Assembly: GCA_016722565.1 (NCBI GenBank)
Contig: JADKIU010000001.1
Coordinates: 620,001 to 684,000, forward strand
Source of the DNA: Bacteroidota bacterium
GTDB lineage: Bacteria > Bacteroidota > Bacteroidia > 2-12-FULL-35-15
Length of the DNA: 64,000 nt
Reading direction: 5' to 3'
Shown: in pieces, positions 43,361 to 53,008 of the stretch
Numbering within the stretch: position 1 is the first letter of the stretch
How the letters are laid out: each line of letters begins with the position of its first letter
Translations under genes and position numbers: made by a program
The notes under the pieces: model-generated
The model's input: the letters and a program-made list of their open reading frames with translations, nothing else
Told to the model about the DNA's origin: nothing
Database searches by the model: none

Positions 43361-44692
43361 TATCAGTCCTCTTGCTTTTAATTCCAAGTATTTATTAATC
43401 GTATTTACAGATAAATTTTGTGGCGCGGTTAAAATGCTATGAATACCATATTTTTCCAGCTCTTTTACAATTAACTTTTTTTCGTATGCGAATTTTTCGG
43501 CAATTGCTTTGTTGTAAACGTCTTCTGTCGATACAGCCGGTTTATTTAAGAAAGCGTTCAGCTCTGTATTTTCAAAAAACACAACAACCAATAAATGGTC
43601 TTTGGCTATTCGTCTTAAATATTTTAATTGCCGATTTAGCCCGGATAGACTTTCAAAATTGGTGTATAACAAAAATAAACTTCGCTGATTAATTTTTGTT
43701 TTAACATTGATGTATAAATTTTCAAAGTCACTTTCCAGATATCCCGTTTTTTGATTATACAACAACTCCATTATTTTTTGTAATTGTGCATTTCGCCTGT
43801 CTGCTGGTAATACCGATTGTACTTTGTTTGAAAATGTAACAATTCCTGCTTTGTCCTGTTTTAACATCGCGATATTGGAAATGACCAAACTGGAATTGAT
43901 AGCATAATCCAGTAAACTTAAACCTTCAAAGGGCATGCGCATGATTCTTCCCATATCAATCACCGAATACACCTGTTGTGATTTTTCATCTTGATATTGA
44001 TTAATCATCAATTTGTTTCTTCGGGCAGTCGCTTTCCAGTTAACAGTTCGATAATCGTCTCCAGAAACATATTCTTTTATCTGTTCAAATTCTGCATTGT
44101 TACCTCTTCTGCGAATTTTTTTGATTCCGGCATCAGTCAAGCGGTTCGAGATCGCTAGAAGCTCATATTTTCGCATTTGCATAAAGGAAGGATATACCGG
44201 CACAAGCATGTCTTGTGAAAAACGATATCGTTTTTGAATAAAACCAATCGGACTTTTGACAAATATATTTACAGCTCCGAAATTGTATTCACCGCGTTTT
44301 ACCGGATGTACATCATATTCAATAATTTTATTGCTTCCCGATTCAAGTGATAGTTTAAATTCTTTATCTCGTGCCTGAAATTGAAAGGGTAACTCATCAA
44401 TTACTCCAATGCGAATTGAAAACAAATAGCGATTTTCAATGATAATTTGCACTGGGTTGTCGTCTCCATTTGATAATTTATCAAGTGTATCTCTTCTGGC
44501 AAAAACTCCATTTTGATTGATAAAAAGAATTAAAATATCCGCAAATAGCAAAGCAACAATTGCAATTAACGTATAATGTGCAATTGCATAAAGCGTTGGG
44601 AAAAAAAATCCAAATACAAGAAATACAACTTCGGCTGCTATAACAAAATAGAGCAAGTTGGAAATGTATATGGATTTAAAAAATGTTTTCAT
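43358..44692 (-). CDS. DUF58 domain protein
   Basis: The start is chosen at ATG 44692 (MKTFFKSIYISNLLYFV), about 444 residues; an in-frame upstream ATG at 44785 lies in a repeat. Two hydrophobic segments come first (about 12-32 and 38-60). The middle region contains the DUF58 hallmark GDDYRTVNWKATARRNKLMINQYQDEKSQ. A vWA-like domain follows (VYSVIDMGRIM...). DUF58 proteins pair with MoxR ATPases as putative chaperone systems. It is the last gene of the minus-strand cluster that begins at 49806. Confidence 0.85.
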   Translation of the reverse strand: MKTFFKSIYISNLLYFVIAAEVVFLVFGFFFPTLYAIAHYTLIAIVALLFADILILFINQNGVFARRDTLDKLSNGDDNPVQIIIENRYLFSIRIGVIDELPFQFQARDKEFKLSLESGSNKIIEYDVHPVKRGEYNFGAVNIFVKSPIGFIQKRYRFSQDMLVPVYPSFMQMRKYELLAISNRLTDAGIKKIRRRGNNAEFEQIKEYVSGDDYRTVNWKATARRNKLMINQYQDEKSQQVYSVIDMGRIMRMPFEGLSLLDYAINSSLVISNIAMLKQDKAGIVTFSNKVQSVLPADRRNAQLQKIMELLYNQKTGYLESDFENLYINVKTKINQRSLFLLYTNFESLSGLNRQLKYLRRIAKDHLLVVVFFENTELNAFLNKPAVSTEDVYNKAIAEKFAYEKKLIVKELEKYGIHSILTAPQNLSVNTINKYLELKARGLI

Positions 44693-44718
44693 TCTATTCT
44701 TAACTATAATTTTTTTAC

Positions 44719-44796
44719 CCGTCAGTTCGAGCGGAGTCGAAAGTAATGGCTGTGATACGTATTGTTTGTGTTTTCTCAACTTCATTCAGAATAACA
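44719..44796. repeat. Copy of the GAGCGGAGTCGA repeat family between the DUF58 and moxR genes
   Basis: GTCAGTTCGAGCGGAGTCGA starts at 44721, and a decayed opposite-strand word TTTTCTCAACTTCATTCAGA is at about 44771-44790. It is a partly decayed inverted pair of the same family as 36277-36331. Confidence 0.6.
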
Positions 44797-44820
44797 CCAA
44801 GCAAACGCCTCTTTGACGAA

Positions 44821-45798
44821 CTATCTAGGAACTTCAATTTTTTCTACAATTCCTTTAATTACGTCTTTTGTTGTAATTCCTTCCATTTCTTTTTCTGGAG
44901 TTAAGATGACACGATGTTTTAAAACATGTGCAGTAACAAATTTAATATCATCCGGTGTAACGAAATCGCGGCCTCGCATCGCAGCAATTGCTTTGGAGCT
45001 TGTTAAAATTGCTAATGACGCTCGTGGCGAAGCACCCAAATACAAGGATGAATTGTTTCTGGTTTGATTCACAATTTTTGCGATATAGGAAATTAAGTTA
45101 GCATCAATGTGAACACTTCCAACTTTTTCACGATACTCTTTCACTTCAGATGCATTCATAACTCCTGCTACAGCAGTAATATCTATCTTGTTTTTACTCG
45201 CATGGTAATCCGCAATTATTTTTGTTTCATCTTCCAGTTTTGGATAATCAACCTCTATTTTAAATAGGAAACGATCTAACTGAGCTTCGGGTAAACGATA
45301 CGTTCCTTCTTGTTCTACCGGATTTTGTGTTGCTAATACAATGAAAGGTGGACTGAGTAGATAGGTTTTCCCGTCAACTGTTATTTGACGCTCTTCCATT
45401 GCCTCAAATAATGCTGATTGTGTTTTTGCCGGAGCGCGGTTTATTTCATCGATCAATACGATGTTGGAAAAAAGTGGTCCTTGTTTGAATTCAAATTCAG
45501 ATGTTTTTAGATTATAAATACTTGTTCCAATTATATCGGACGGCATTAAGTCAGGAGTAAACTGAATTCTTGAAAATTCAACTTTCATGGTTCTTGCCAA
45601 TAGCTTGGCAGATAGCGTTTTGGCTACCCCCGGGACGCCTTCAATTAAAACATGACCATCAGCCAATATTGCTGCAATCAATAACTCTATCATATCGTCT
45701 TGCCCCACAATGATTTTATTGATTTCTCTTTTAATGTTGATTACTGCTATTTGCAGTCCACTGAGGTCAACTCTGTTTTGAAATACTTGTTCTTCCAT
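44821..45798 (-). CDS. MoxR-family AAA+ ATPase
   Basis: This is a 325-residue ATPase with the Walker A variant GVPGVAKTLSAK, Walker B VLIDEINRAPAKTQSALFEAMEER, sensor FIVLATQNPVEQEGTYRLPEAQLDRFLFK and the C-terminal lid (GASPRASLAIL). MoxR proteins are chaperone-like and act with vWA proteins in maturing or assembling other proteins. It is upstream of the DUF58 gene on the same strand, as in most such clusters. Confidence 0.93.
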   Translation of the reverse strand: MEEQVFQNRVDLSGLQIAVINIKREINKIIVGQDDMIELLIAAILADGHVLIEGVPGVAKTLSAKLLARTMKVEFSRIQFTPDLMPSDIIGTSIYNLKTSEFEFKQGPLFSNIVLIDEINRAPAKTQSALFEAMEERQITVDGKTYLLSPPFIVLATQNPVEQEGTYRLPEAQLDRFLFKIEVDYPKLEDETKIIADYHASKNKIDITAVAGVMNASEVKEYREKVGSVHIDANLISYIAKIVNQTRNNSSLYLGASPRASLAILTSSKAIAAMRGRDFVTPDDIKFVTAHVLKHRVILTPEKEMEGITTKDVIKGIVEKIEVPR

Positions 45799-45846
45799 TT
45801 CGTTAATTTATTTTTTACGATTTACAAATAACTTTTCTATTAACTA

Positions 45847-47076
45847 TTATCTTTTATTTTCTGCATGAAACGCTTCAATCATCCTATTTAATTTCAATAA
45901 TTCATTTTGACTGATACTGGATTTCACATTTAAATCAGCGAAGTAATAAAATAACTGATGTACTTTTTCTTTTTCAACTCCTGATAGATTGGTGATGCGT
46001 TCAATGAACACTTCGTCATACAGATTCGTTTTTACTTGAAATGTTGACCGGATGTATTCCAAAAAGTATGTTATTTTTTTGTCAGCAATATTCTTGTGAT
46101 TCCCCGTTTGATAGTAGAGCGTTCCTACGATATCCACGAAATCTAAGGTAGTATTTCTTAATGGTTCAACGATTGGAATGATGCGTTGTTTGCGCTTTAT
46201 ACCGATTATAATAAAAAGTATTAAAGAAAGTAGTAATACAAAATAAGCGCTTCTTAATGCAGGGTTATTGAAGACAACTCTTAGCGGGCTATCCTTAATT
46301 ATATTGCCTGCTTTATAATATTCATCCCAAATGACTGTTTGATTTGGAAGATACGATAATGCTCTGTATGCATAATCGTGATTTTTTTCATTGATAAAAA
46401 GGTAGTTGGTGTAAACTTCTGGTAGTGTGCTTAAAAATAGCTGACCTTTGCCCCAATTGATTTTTATGTAATTAACATTATTAATACTATTGGTTCCCAA
46501 TACTGTAACCTTGTTGGTGTCGAAAGAAGTGAAATACGTGTTTTCAATTCCTTTTGAATAGACGTAGTTTGTTTTTCTTTTTAATTGTGGATTTACAAAA
46601 TTGACTACAGCCGTATCGTAAGGTTTATAAAAATTTCGAAGCTTGATGGAATCTTCCTTTAAAATGTTCTGAACACCTTGGTAATTATCGGTTTTAAGTT
46701 TTAACGTATCGGCAAATTTTCCACCATAATAGTTAGCAGCAATAAAAACAGTGTTCCCATTTTTTGCAAATTCTAATAATTCACGAGTGTCTAAATTGTC
46801 GGGTTCAAAAGCATTGTTTACAATAATATAGTTACTATGTTTAATTTCTTTTTTGTTTAATACATTATAGATGGGAGCCGCTTCAGTATTTATTTCTTGA
46901 TCAGGAAAAATTCCCGGTAATGCCTCATACAATGCTGACATACCAAATGGAATTTTGTCCTTTTTCATAAATGTAGGATTCCAATTGATTGGTTTTGGAG
47001 CATATACTTGCATAAGGATTAATCCTGTGAAACACAGAACCAACATGAATATATATTTTTTGTTCCCTTTAAACAT
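45847..47076 (-). CDS. DUF4350 domain membrane protein
   Basis: The 409-residue protein has a transmembrane segment at the start (about 8-25) and another near residues 275-293. The N-terminal periplasmic part (KDKIPFGMSALYEALPGIFPDQEINTEAAPIY... NYIIVNNAFEPDNLDTRELLEFAKNGNTVFIAANYYGG) is the DUF4350 domain, a Rossmann-like glutamine-amidotransferase-related fold. Members occur with MoxR/DUF58/DUF4129 genes. It is probably part of the same membrane complex; the role is unknown. Confidence 0.8.
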   Translation of the reverse strand: MFKGNKKYIFMLVLCFTGLILMQVYAPKPINWNPTFMKKDKIPFGMSALYEALPGIFPDQEINTEAAPIYNVLNKKEIKHSNYIIVNNAFEPDNLDTRELLEFAKNGNTVFIAANYYGGKFADTLKLKTDNYQGVQNILKEDSIKLRNFYKPYDTAVVNFVNPQLKRKTNYVYSKGIENTYFTSFDTNKVTVLGTNSINNVNYIKINWGKGQLFLSTLPEVYTNYLFINEKNHDYAYRALSYLPNQTVIWDEYYKAGNIIKDSPLRVVFNNPALRSAYFVLLLSLILFIIIGIKRKQRIIPIVEPLRNTTLDFVDIVGTLYYQTGNHKNIADKKITYFLEYIRSTFQVKTNLYDEVFIERITNLSGVEKEKVHQLFYYFADLNVKSSISQNELLKLNRMIEAFHAENKR

Positions 47077-47082
47077 TCTTCA

Positions 47083-47820
47083 CTATTGCACTTTGAAATT
47101 TTTAAATTTCTCAATGGTATTTTTAAAATTTGTTTCGTTTAGTGTGAAATCACCGTACCAAATGTATTCATACAATAGAGCTAATTCTTTGAATTGATTA
47201 CTGAATTTGCTATTGGAAAGCTCCATTGAATAATCATTGTTCGTTTTATCAATTTGCCAACTGATTAAATTTTTATCTGTCAACTCTTTCAATAATTTTA
47301 AAAAATGTAATCGAATGGCTTTGCGATAATCGTTTTTTGTGATTGCATCTCCAATCAATTCGTCAAAATTTATTTTATGAATATCCTCGTCAAACTCTTT
47401 AAAGTCAATCGGAATGGATGCACTCTTACCATAAAATACTGCCCGTATGTCATTTTTTAGAAGGAGTAGAATAATAATAACAACAACAGCAGCGATGAGA
47501 ACGTATTGAAAAATAGTTAAGCCGACTTCTCCTCCTTCGGTATTGAAGATTTTAGAAATACTTCTCCAGAACCATTTTTTGAAACGTTCCCACCAGGATT
47601 TTGGAGCAGGTCCAATCCGGTCGTATTGATAATCGCTGTCTTTTAATAATTCTTCTTGTGCCTTAGGATGGGGCTCACGTACTTGAATTTTGGCAGTGTC
47701 GTATACTAAACTATACCTCGTTTGAGTAGAATCGTTAATGGAAAATAGGCTACCACTCGCTGTTAGACAACCGATCAGTATACATATAAAAAAGAATTTT
47801 CTAATAGTGCTGATTAACAT
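47083..47820 (-). CDS. DUF4129 domain membrane protein
   Basis: The start ATG 47820 gives MLISTIRKFFFICILIGCLTASGS, a signal-like N-terminus, and about 245 residues; a longer start at 47841 would increase the overlap with the upstream gene. One transmembrane helix (about 110-132) is followed by a cytoplasmic helical domain with FDELIGDAITKNDYRKAIRLHFLKLLKELTDKNLISWQIDKTN, which is typical of DUF4129. The cluster position next to the DUF4350 gene is the standard one. Confidence 0.75.
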   Translation of the reverse strand: MLISTIRKFFFICILIGCLTASGSLFSINDSTQTRYSLVYDTAKIQVREPHPKAQEELLKDSDYQYDRIGPAPKSWWERFKKWFWRSISKIFNTEGGEVGLTIFQYVLIAAVVVIIILLLLKNDIRAVFYGKSASIPIDFKEFDEDIHKINFDELIGDAITKNDYRKAIRLHFLKLLKELTDKNLISWQIDKTNNDYSMELSNSKFSNQFKELALLYEYIWYGDFTLNETNFKNTIEKFKNFKVQ

Positions 47821-48784
47821 TTGTAGTTGGAGTAGTACCAATTTCGTTTATTCTTTCCATTAATCCTTTTCCGTCATTTTTTTCAGCAAGGCTATAATAA
47901 TGCACTCCATTGATAACATACATGAAACTGTAGAGCATTGTTGTGCAGAATGTACAGAGGGTTGCAACAATTACAAATCCGATTGACGTTTCATTTTCTC
48001 CTCCTTTTAAGCTACTGAAAGTTAAAACCAGCTGATAGGCTACTTGTGGAAGTGAAAAAATAATTCCTATAATACCAATTCCAAAGCTGGAGCAAACTAC
48101 AATTAACCAGGTCCACCAGAAATTACCTCGCATCACCTCTTTTGTTTTTCCATAAGATCCCAATACACCTGTGCCTTCTTCCATGCGCACCAAATAAACC
48201 ACTGATAATTGCCATATCAATGGAGGAAATAAGATCAGCATACCAAAAAATGCCGCCACTAAGAATAATATTCCGAGAGCCGGAACGGCAAACCCAATAG
48301 CAACACCTAGCGCAACTACACCTCCTACAATGAGAATGATTAATAACGTCAATCCGAAGAATATTCCTAAGATTCCACCGGCATTTTTAAGTAACGTGGA
48401 GGAAATATCATTAACAGTAAATTGGCCGGGTCCTTTTTCGATATAATTTAAGATGAATGCGTAAACGGTACCTACCAATGCTAAATTAGCAAGAATACTT
48501 GCGATGATGAATATGAAATAAGTCCAACCAAATTGATCCAATATGATATCCATAGGATCTGTCGCGTATGCGGATGCAATACCGGATTGTAATTTACTTT
48601 GCATGGTAATCGCATTCGCCTGATAGAAAGCTCCTGCAATGGAACTGATCAGAAGAAATGGTCCTGCAATAAATAACAAGGACTGAAAAAAAAGTTTGAA
48701 ATTCTGACGAACAAACTTTACGGATGTGTTGAAGGTTTCTCCAAAGTCGCGTACCTGACGCAGATTTATTTTTTCTTGATTCAT
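47801..48784 (-). CDS. Polytopic membrane protein of the MoxR cluster
   Basis: The 327-residue protein has about six hydrophobic segments and starts with a cytoplasmic stretch (MNQEKINLRQVRDFGETFNTSVKFVRQNFKLFF). The pattern of paired helices with glycine-rich centres resembles the membrane domain of glycerophosphodiester phosphodiesterase-like and DUF4013-type proteins. It overlaps spoIIM by 4 nt and the DUF4129 gene by 20 nt, which shows tight translational linkage. Function unknown. Confidence 0.6.
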   Translation of the reverse strand: MNQEKINLRQVRDFGETFNTSVKFVRQNFKLFFQSLLFIAGPFLLISSIAGAFYQANAITMQSKLQSGIASAYATDPMDIILDQFGWTYFIFIIASILANLALVGTVYAFILNYIEKGPGQFTVNDISSTLLKNAGGILGIFFGLTLLIILIVGGVVALGVAIGFAVPALGILFLVAAFFGMLILFPPLIWQLSVVYLVRMEEGTGVLGSYGKTKEVMRGNFWWTWLIVVCSSFGIGIIGIIFSLPQVAYQLVLTFSSLKGGENETSIGFVIVATLCTFCTTMLYSFMYVINGVHYYSLAEKNDGKGLMERINEIGTTPTTNVNQHY

Positions 48785-49806
48785 GTTGTTTGATTAGTAT
48801 GAATATTTTTTAATGCGCTCTTGTTTAATCGTATCGGATAAATGATAAAATACCAAACGATAAATGTGAGAGAGGCTCCGATGATTGATAAGCTTAACCA
48901 TATTGGCATTTGTGTATAACGTGTTACAAATGATTCTAGAAATCCCGCTACAATAAATATAGGAACAAGACCAATAGCAATTTTTACACCTTGCTTTGCA
49001 CCTTTTACAAAAGAGGCTCCACGGGAGTAGGTGCCCGGAAATAAAATACTGTTTCCCATTGTAAGCCCTGCACAACCGGCAATAATGATTGCCGAAATTT
49101 CTAACGTGCCATGTATCCATATAACAAGTGCCGATTGCAATAACACACCTTTCGTGTAAAAGAAAAATTGAAATGCACCTACCATCACTCCGTTTGTAAA
49201 TAACATATAACCTGTTCCAAATGAAAATAGAATTCCCATCGCAAAACAAATAAAAGAAACATAAATATTATTTATTGTAATGATTGAAAACATGTTTCCC
49301 TGACTCATTCCTTTGTAAATGTCCATAGGATCGTTTTTGTCGATATTTTCTAAGGTTTCATTAATATATTGGTCGCCTAAGATTAATCGAACAAAGCTGT
49401 CATCATACAACGTGGAAACCACTCCTATTAAAAAGGCAACACCAAAAATGAGAAATGCATAAAGCAATTGTTTATGTGAATTTTTAAACAGGAACGGTAA
49501 TTCATATTTCCAAAAATTAAAAATGCGTGATTTTTTTTCTTTTTTGTTTTTATAGATTTCTTGATGCACACGAGCAGCAATTGAATTTAAATACTGCGTT
49601 GTTTTGGTTTTTGGATAATGTGTTTTTGAATAGGATAAATCATCTGTCAGTTGAATAAACAAATCTGCCATTAAATCGGGATTAGAACCACCTTTGGTGG
49701 AGATGAGCTTTTCAAACTCTTGCCATTTGTCGGCATTTTGTTTTAAAAATGTAATTTCTTTCACGATCTGTTTATCGATTCTGGTAGTAGTGTTTATCCC
49801 GAACAC
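48781..49806 (-). CDS. Stage II sporulation protein M-like membrane protein
   Basis: This 341-residue protein has a soluble N-terminal helical part of about 100 residues, then five or more membrane segments. The SpoIIM-type core includes FFFYTKGVLLQSALVIWIHGTLEISAIIIAGCAGLTMGNSILFPGTYSRG. The family is widespread in non-sporulating bacteria and is often beside RDD and MoxR genes. The start codon appears to be GTG at 49806. It is the first gene of the minus-strand cluster and divergent from the RDD gene. Confidence 0.8.
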   Translation of the reverse strand: MFGINTTTRIDKQIVKEITFLKQNADKWQEFEKLISTKGGSNPDLMADLFIQLTDDLSYSKTHYPKTKTTQYLNSIAARVHQEIYKNKKEKKSRIFNFWKYELPFLFKNSHKQLLYAFLIFGVAFLIGVVSTLYDDSFVRLILGDQYINETLENIDKNDPMDIYKGMSQGNMFSIITINNIYVSFICFAMGILFSFGTGYMLFTNGVMVGAFQFFFYTKGVLLQSALVIWIHGTLEISAIIIAGCAGLTMGNSILFPGTYSRGASFVKGAKQGVKIAIGLVPIFIVAGFLESFVTRYTQMPIWLSLSIIGASLTFIVWYFIIYPIRLNKSALKNIHTNQTT

Positions 49807-49894
49807 ATCTCGTAAATTTATGAAAAATAATCGTTATTTAATAGGTTTTTATAGTCCATTTAATTGCTTATTTTTATAAAAATTCCTGATTTCG

Positions 49895-50611
49895 ATGGAT
49901 AATATTAAAATACAAACAACACAAAATGTTGATATCGAATACGAGTTAGCGAGTATTGGCGACCGTATTCTTGCCACTCTTCTTGATTATTTGTTTTTTT
50001 TCGGGTATTCTCTTCTAATTCTCTTATTGATGAATGTAATTGGAGAAGTAATTGAAAATAATATTTGGCTGGTGATTGTTCTTTTTTTACCAATTCTGCT
50101 TTATGATTTGTTATGCGAACTTTTTTTTCAAGGCAAGTCTTTTGGAAAAATGATTATGAAAATAAAAGTAGTGAAGTTGGATGGTACTCAAGCAGGTTTC
50201 GGAGCATATCTATTGCGCTGGTTGTTGCGAATAATCGACATGCGTTTATTCTCGGGAGCGATTGCATTGATTGCAATACTTGTGAATGGAAAAGGACAAC
50301 GTATTGGTGATATGGCCGCAGGAACCACTGTTATAAAAATGAAACAGAAAGTAACCATCCACGATACAATCCTCAATAAAGTAAAGCCAGTTTATACCAT
50401 CGTCTACCCGGAAGTATCTCGGCTATCCGATTCGGATATTGCTATTATTAAAGAGGTGATGCAAATGGCAATACGAACAGGAAATCAAGAAGCCATCGAG
50501 CGCCTAGCGATTAAAACAAAAGATGCAATGGGAATACAAACAAAATTGCCTGATACGCAATTTTTAGCAACTGTTGTGCAAGATTATAGCCAGTATAATT
50601 TTGATAAGTAG
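49895..50611 (+). CDS. RDD family membrane protein
   Basis: The 238-residue protein contains the RDD pattern: an early ELASIGDRILATLLDYLFFF (the R-x-x-A-x-x-x-D core), then QGKSFGKMIMKIKVVKLDGTQAGFGAYLLRWLLRIID, and GQRIGDMAAGTTVIK. It has three hydrophobic segments and a hydrophilic C-terminal tail of about 85 residues. RDD proteins are poorly understood and have been linked to ion exchange in some bacteria. It lies divergent to spoIIM and completes the MoxR-cluster gene set. Confidence 0.85.
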   Translation: MDNIKIQTTQNVDIEYELASIGDRILATLLDYLFFFGYSLLILLLMNVIGEVIENNIWLVIVLFLPILLYDLLCELFFQGKSFGKMIMKIKVVKLDGTQAGFGAYLLRWLLRIIDMRLFSGAIALIAILVNGKGQRIGDMAAGTTVIKMKQKVTIHDTILNKVKPVYTIVYPEVSRLSDSDIAIIKEVMQMAIRTGNQEAIERLAIKTKDAMGIQTKLPDTQFLATVVQDYSQYNFDK

Positions 50612-50664
50612 AACGCAACCTGATAACTATCGGGAGACGCGGAAAATAAATTTTCGCTGATTTA

Positions 50665-51027
50665 TTATTTCAACAAAATTGAAATTAACCCAACCAACGG
50701 CAAAAATCCTTGAACCATAAATATTTTTTTATCGGCCGTTAGTGCACCATAAATTCCGGCAACCAAAACACATCCTAAAAAGAAAATAGAAACATTTTCT
50801 GACCACTGTACATCCTTAATAAACATTGACCAAATCAATCCTGGCGCCAAAAATCCATTATAGAGTCCCTGGTTTGCTGCCAAGGCCTTGGTTGGTTCAA
50901 ATAAATGTTCCGGAAAATTTTTAAACGTTTTTTTACCTCTGGTTGTCCATGCAAACATTTCCAGCCACAAAATATAAATGTGAGTTACTGCTACTAAGCC
51001 AATAATTATTTTTATTGCAATCTCCAT
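50665..51027 (-). CDS. DUF1304 family membrane protein
   Basis: The 120-residue protein has four hydrophobic segments and the DUF1304 pattern HIYILWLEMFAWTTRGKKTF... NQGLYNGFLAPGLIW... IYGALTADKKIFMVQGFLPLVGLISIL. Function unknown. It lies 3 nt downstream of the cocE-like gene, probably as its second gene. Confidence 0.85.
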   Translation of the reverse strand: MEIAIKIIIGLVAVTHIYILWLEMFAWTTRGKKTFKNFPEHLFEPTKALAANQGLYNGFLAPGLIWSMFIKDVQWSENVSIFFLGCVLVAGIYGALTADKKIFMVQGFLPLVGLISILLK

Positions 51028-51030
51028 GAT

Positions 51031-52919
51031 TTATTTTTTTAATATCGGTAATAGAATGCTGGATGCATTTGTTGCATCATGATAAATTTTAATGTTAGAC
51101 TTGATAAAATCTTTTTCATCACAATGGTAAATGTCTAAAAATTGTTGTGGATTTCTATCTACCAAAGGAAACCAAGTGCTTTGTATCTGAATCATTAATT
51201 TATGCCCTTTTTGAAAGGTGTGTGCAACATCCGGTAATTCAAAACTCACAGGAGTAATTTGGTTCGGAACAAACGGTTCAGGAAGCTTTCCGATTGAATC
51301 GCCAGGAGTAAAACTATTTCTGAATTTTCCTCTCAATACTTCTCCGCGAACCAACATTTGATAACCTCCCATCGGGTATTTATCGGTTTCGGTATATTTA
51401 AAATCATTCGGGAATACATCAATGAGTTTTACAATAAAATCGGCATCGGTGGTGGAAATGCTCGCTAACAAATTGGCAATTACCGGACCTGCTAGTGTTA
51501 TGTCCTCTGCTAAAATTTCAGTCGTAAACACAAGAACATCCGGTCTACGTGCAGCAAAGCGTTGGTCGTCAATCATGTATTCACGTGTACGTTGTAAGTG
51601 CACATCTTCCGTATATGGAACTGGTTTAGCCGGATCGCTCACATAATCCGTAAAACTGTTTACGGATGTTGGTTTTGTGAACGAGAGTCCACCATTCTCT
51701 TTTAAATAAATGAGTTTTGATTCAACATTTTTAGGTGGCCATTCTGTAAAGGTTGTCCATTTGTTGGCGCCTGTTAAAAAAATAGTTGCTTCTGCAATTT
51801 TGTTCGCATCGCCTTCTCCTTTCAAATAATAATTGAAAAAAGGCATTTCAATATTTTTATAATAAAAGTCAGAATTTCCTTCTCCAAATTTTACATTTCC
51901 TAAGGAACTGCCGTCTGTTTTTGCCCATCCACCGTGAATCCAAGGGCCCATCACAATTCTGTTGTTTGTTTTCGGACTGTTTTTTTCAATTGTTTTATAA
52001 GTGTTCCAAGCTCCCCAAACATCTTCTGCATCAAATAAACCTCCGGTGATCAAAACAGCGGGTTTAACATTTTTTAAATGATAGGTTACGGCTCTTGCTT
52101 TCCAAAATTCATCATAGTTTCCATGATTCATTTCTTCATTCCAAAATTTCATGGAATCACCCATGTATAATTTGGTGAGATTTTTTAATGTTCCAACTTT
52201 TAAGAAGAAATCGTAATTGTCGGGAGTGGGATATTTAAAGTCGGGTCCACTCTCTGTTGTTGGTTTCGGACGAGGAACTCCAAAGGAATAATCGAAATCA
52301 AAATCATCCATCATAAAGAATGCACCTTTGTGATGAACGTCATCACCAATAAACCAATCAGTAACAGGGGCTTGTGGACCAACAGCTTTTAATGCCGGAT
52401 GCCCACATAAGGCTGCCATAGTTGAATAAAAACCGGGATACGAAATTCCACTTACACCAACATTGCCATTATTTGTAGGAATGTTTTTATCATCCAATCA
52501 ATCGCATCATAAGTATCACTTGCTTCGTCCACATCTTTTTTTGTTTTTTTATTTGGGTTATAGGGTCGAACATCTTCATATACTCCTTCGCTCATGTAGG
52601 CACCGCGCACATCCTGATAAACGATGATGTAATTTTGTTTGAAATACTCACGCGTGTTTCTGGTCCAGAAATTTCTGAATTTATCTTCACCATAGGGAGC
52701 GCAAGAGTATGGGGTGCGCGTAAGCATGATGGGATATTTTTTTGAAGCATCTTTCGGAATATAAATGGATGTAAATAGTTTTACACCATCACGCATTGGG
52801 ATGCTACGTTCGATTTTATAATAGTTGGTAACAAAATAAACAGAATCTTGATTGATGATTTGTGCTTGAAGTGTTATATAAAAGAAGAATGCGAAAAGTG
52901 TTGGGATAATTTTTTTCAT
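51031..52919 (-). CDS. CocE/NonD-type hydrolase, X-Pro dipeptidyl-peptidase-like (frameshifted)
   Basis: From ATG 52919 (MKKIIPTLFAFFFYITLQAQ, a signal peptide) the first frame covers the early alpha/beta-hydrolase part (RDGVKLFTSIYIPKD, YQDVRGAYMSEG) and ends after AIDWMIK. Adding one A to the A5 run at 52484-52488 gives AIDWMIKNIPTNNGNVGVSGISYPGFYSTMAALCG, where GISYPG holds the nucleophile serine. The C-terminal half carries the X-Pro dipeptidyl-peptidase C-terminal beta domain. Joined length is about 629 residues, normal for the family. It is exported and probably hydrolyses esters, amides or Xaa-Pro peptides. Confidence 0.85.
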
Positions 52920-52952
52920 TGGTTTTACTTTATTTATCAAATATATTTTAAT

Positions 52953-52986
52953 AACAAAAACGCCTCAATCTCTCAAGGCGTTTTGT
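52953..52986 (-). terminator. Terminator after rng
   Basis: ACAAAAACGCCT and AAGGCGTTTTGT pair around CAATCTCTC. On the minus strand the stem runs into TTTTTGTTATT. It lies just downstream of rng and upstream of the cocE-like gene. Confidence 0.8.
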
Positions 52987-53008
52987 CTATTATTTTACAT
53001 CTACTATT

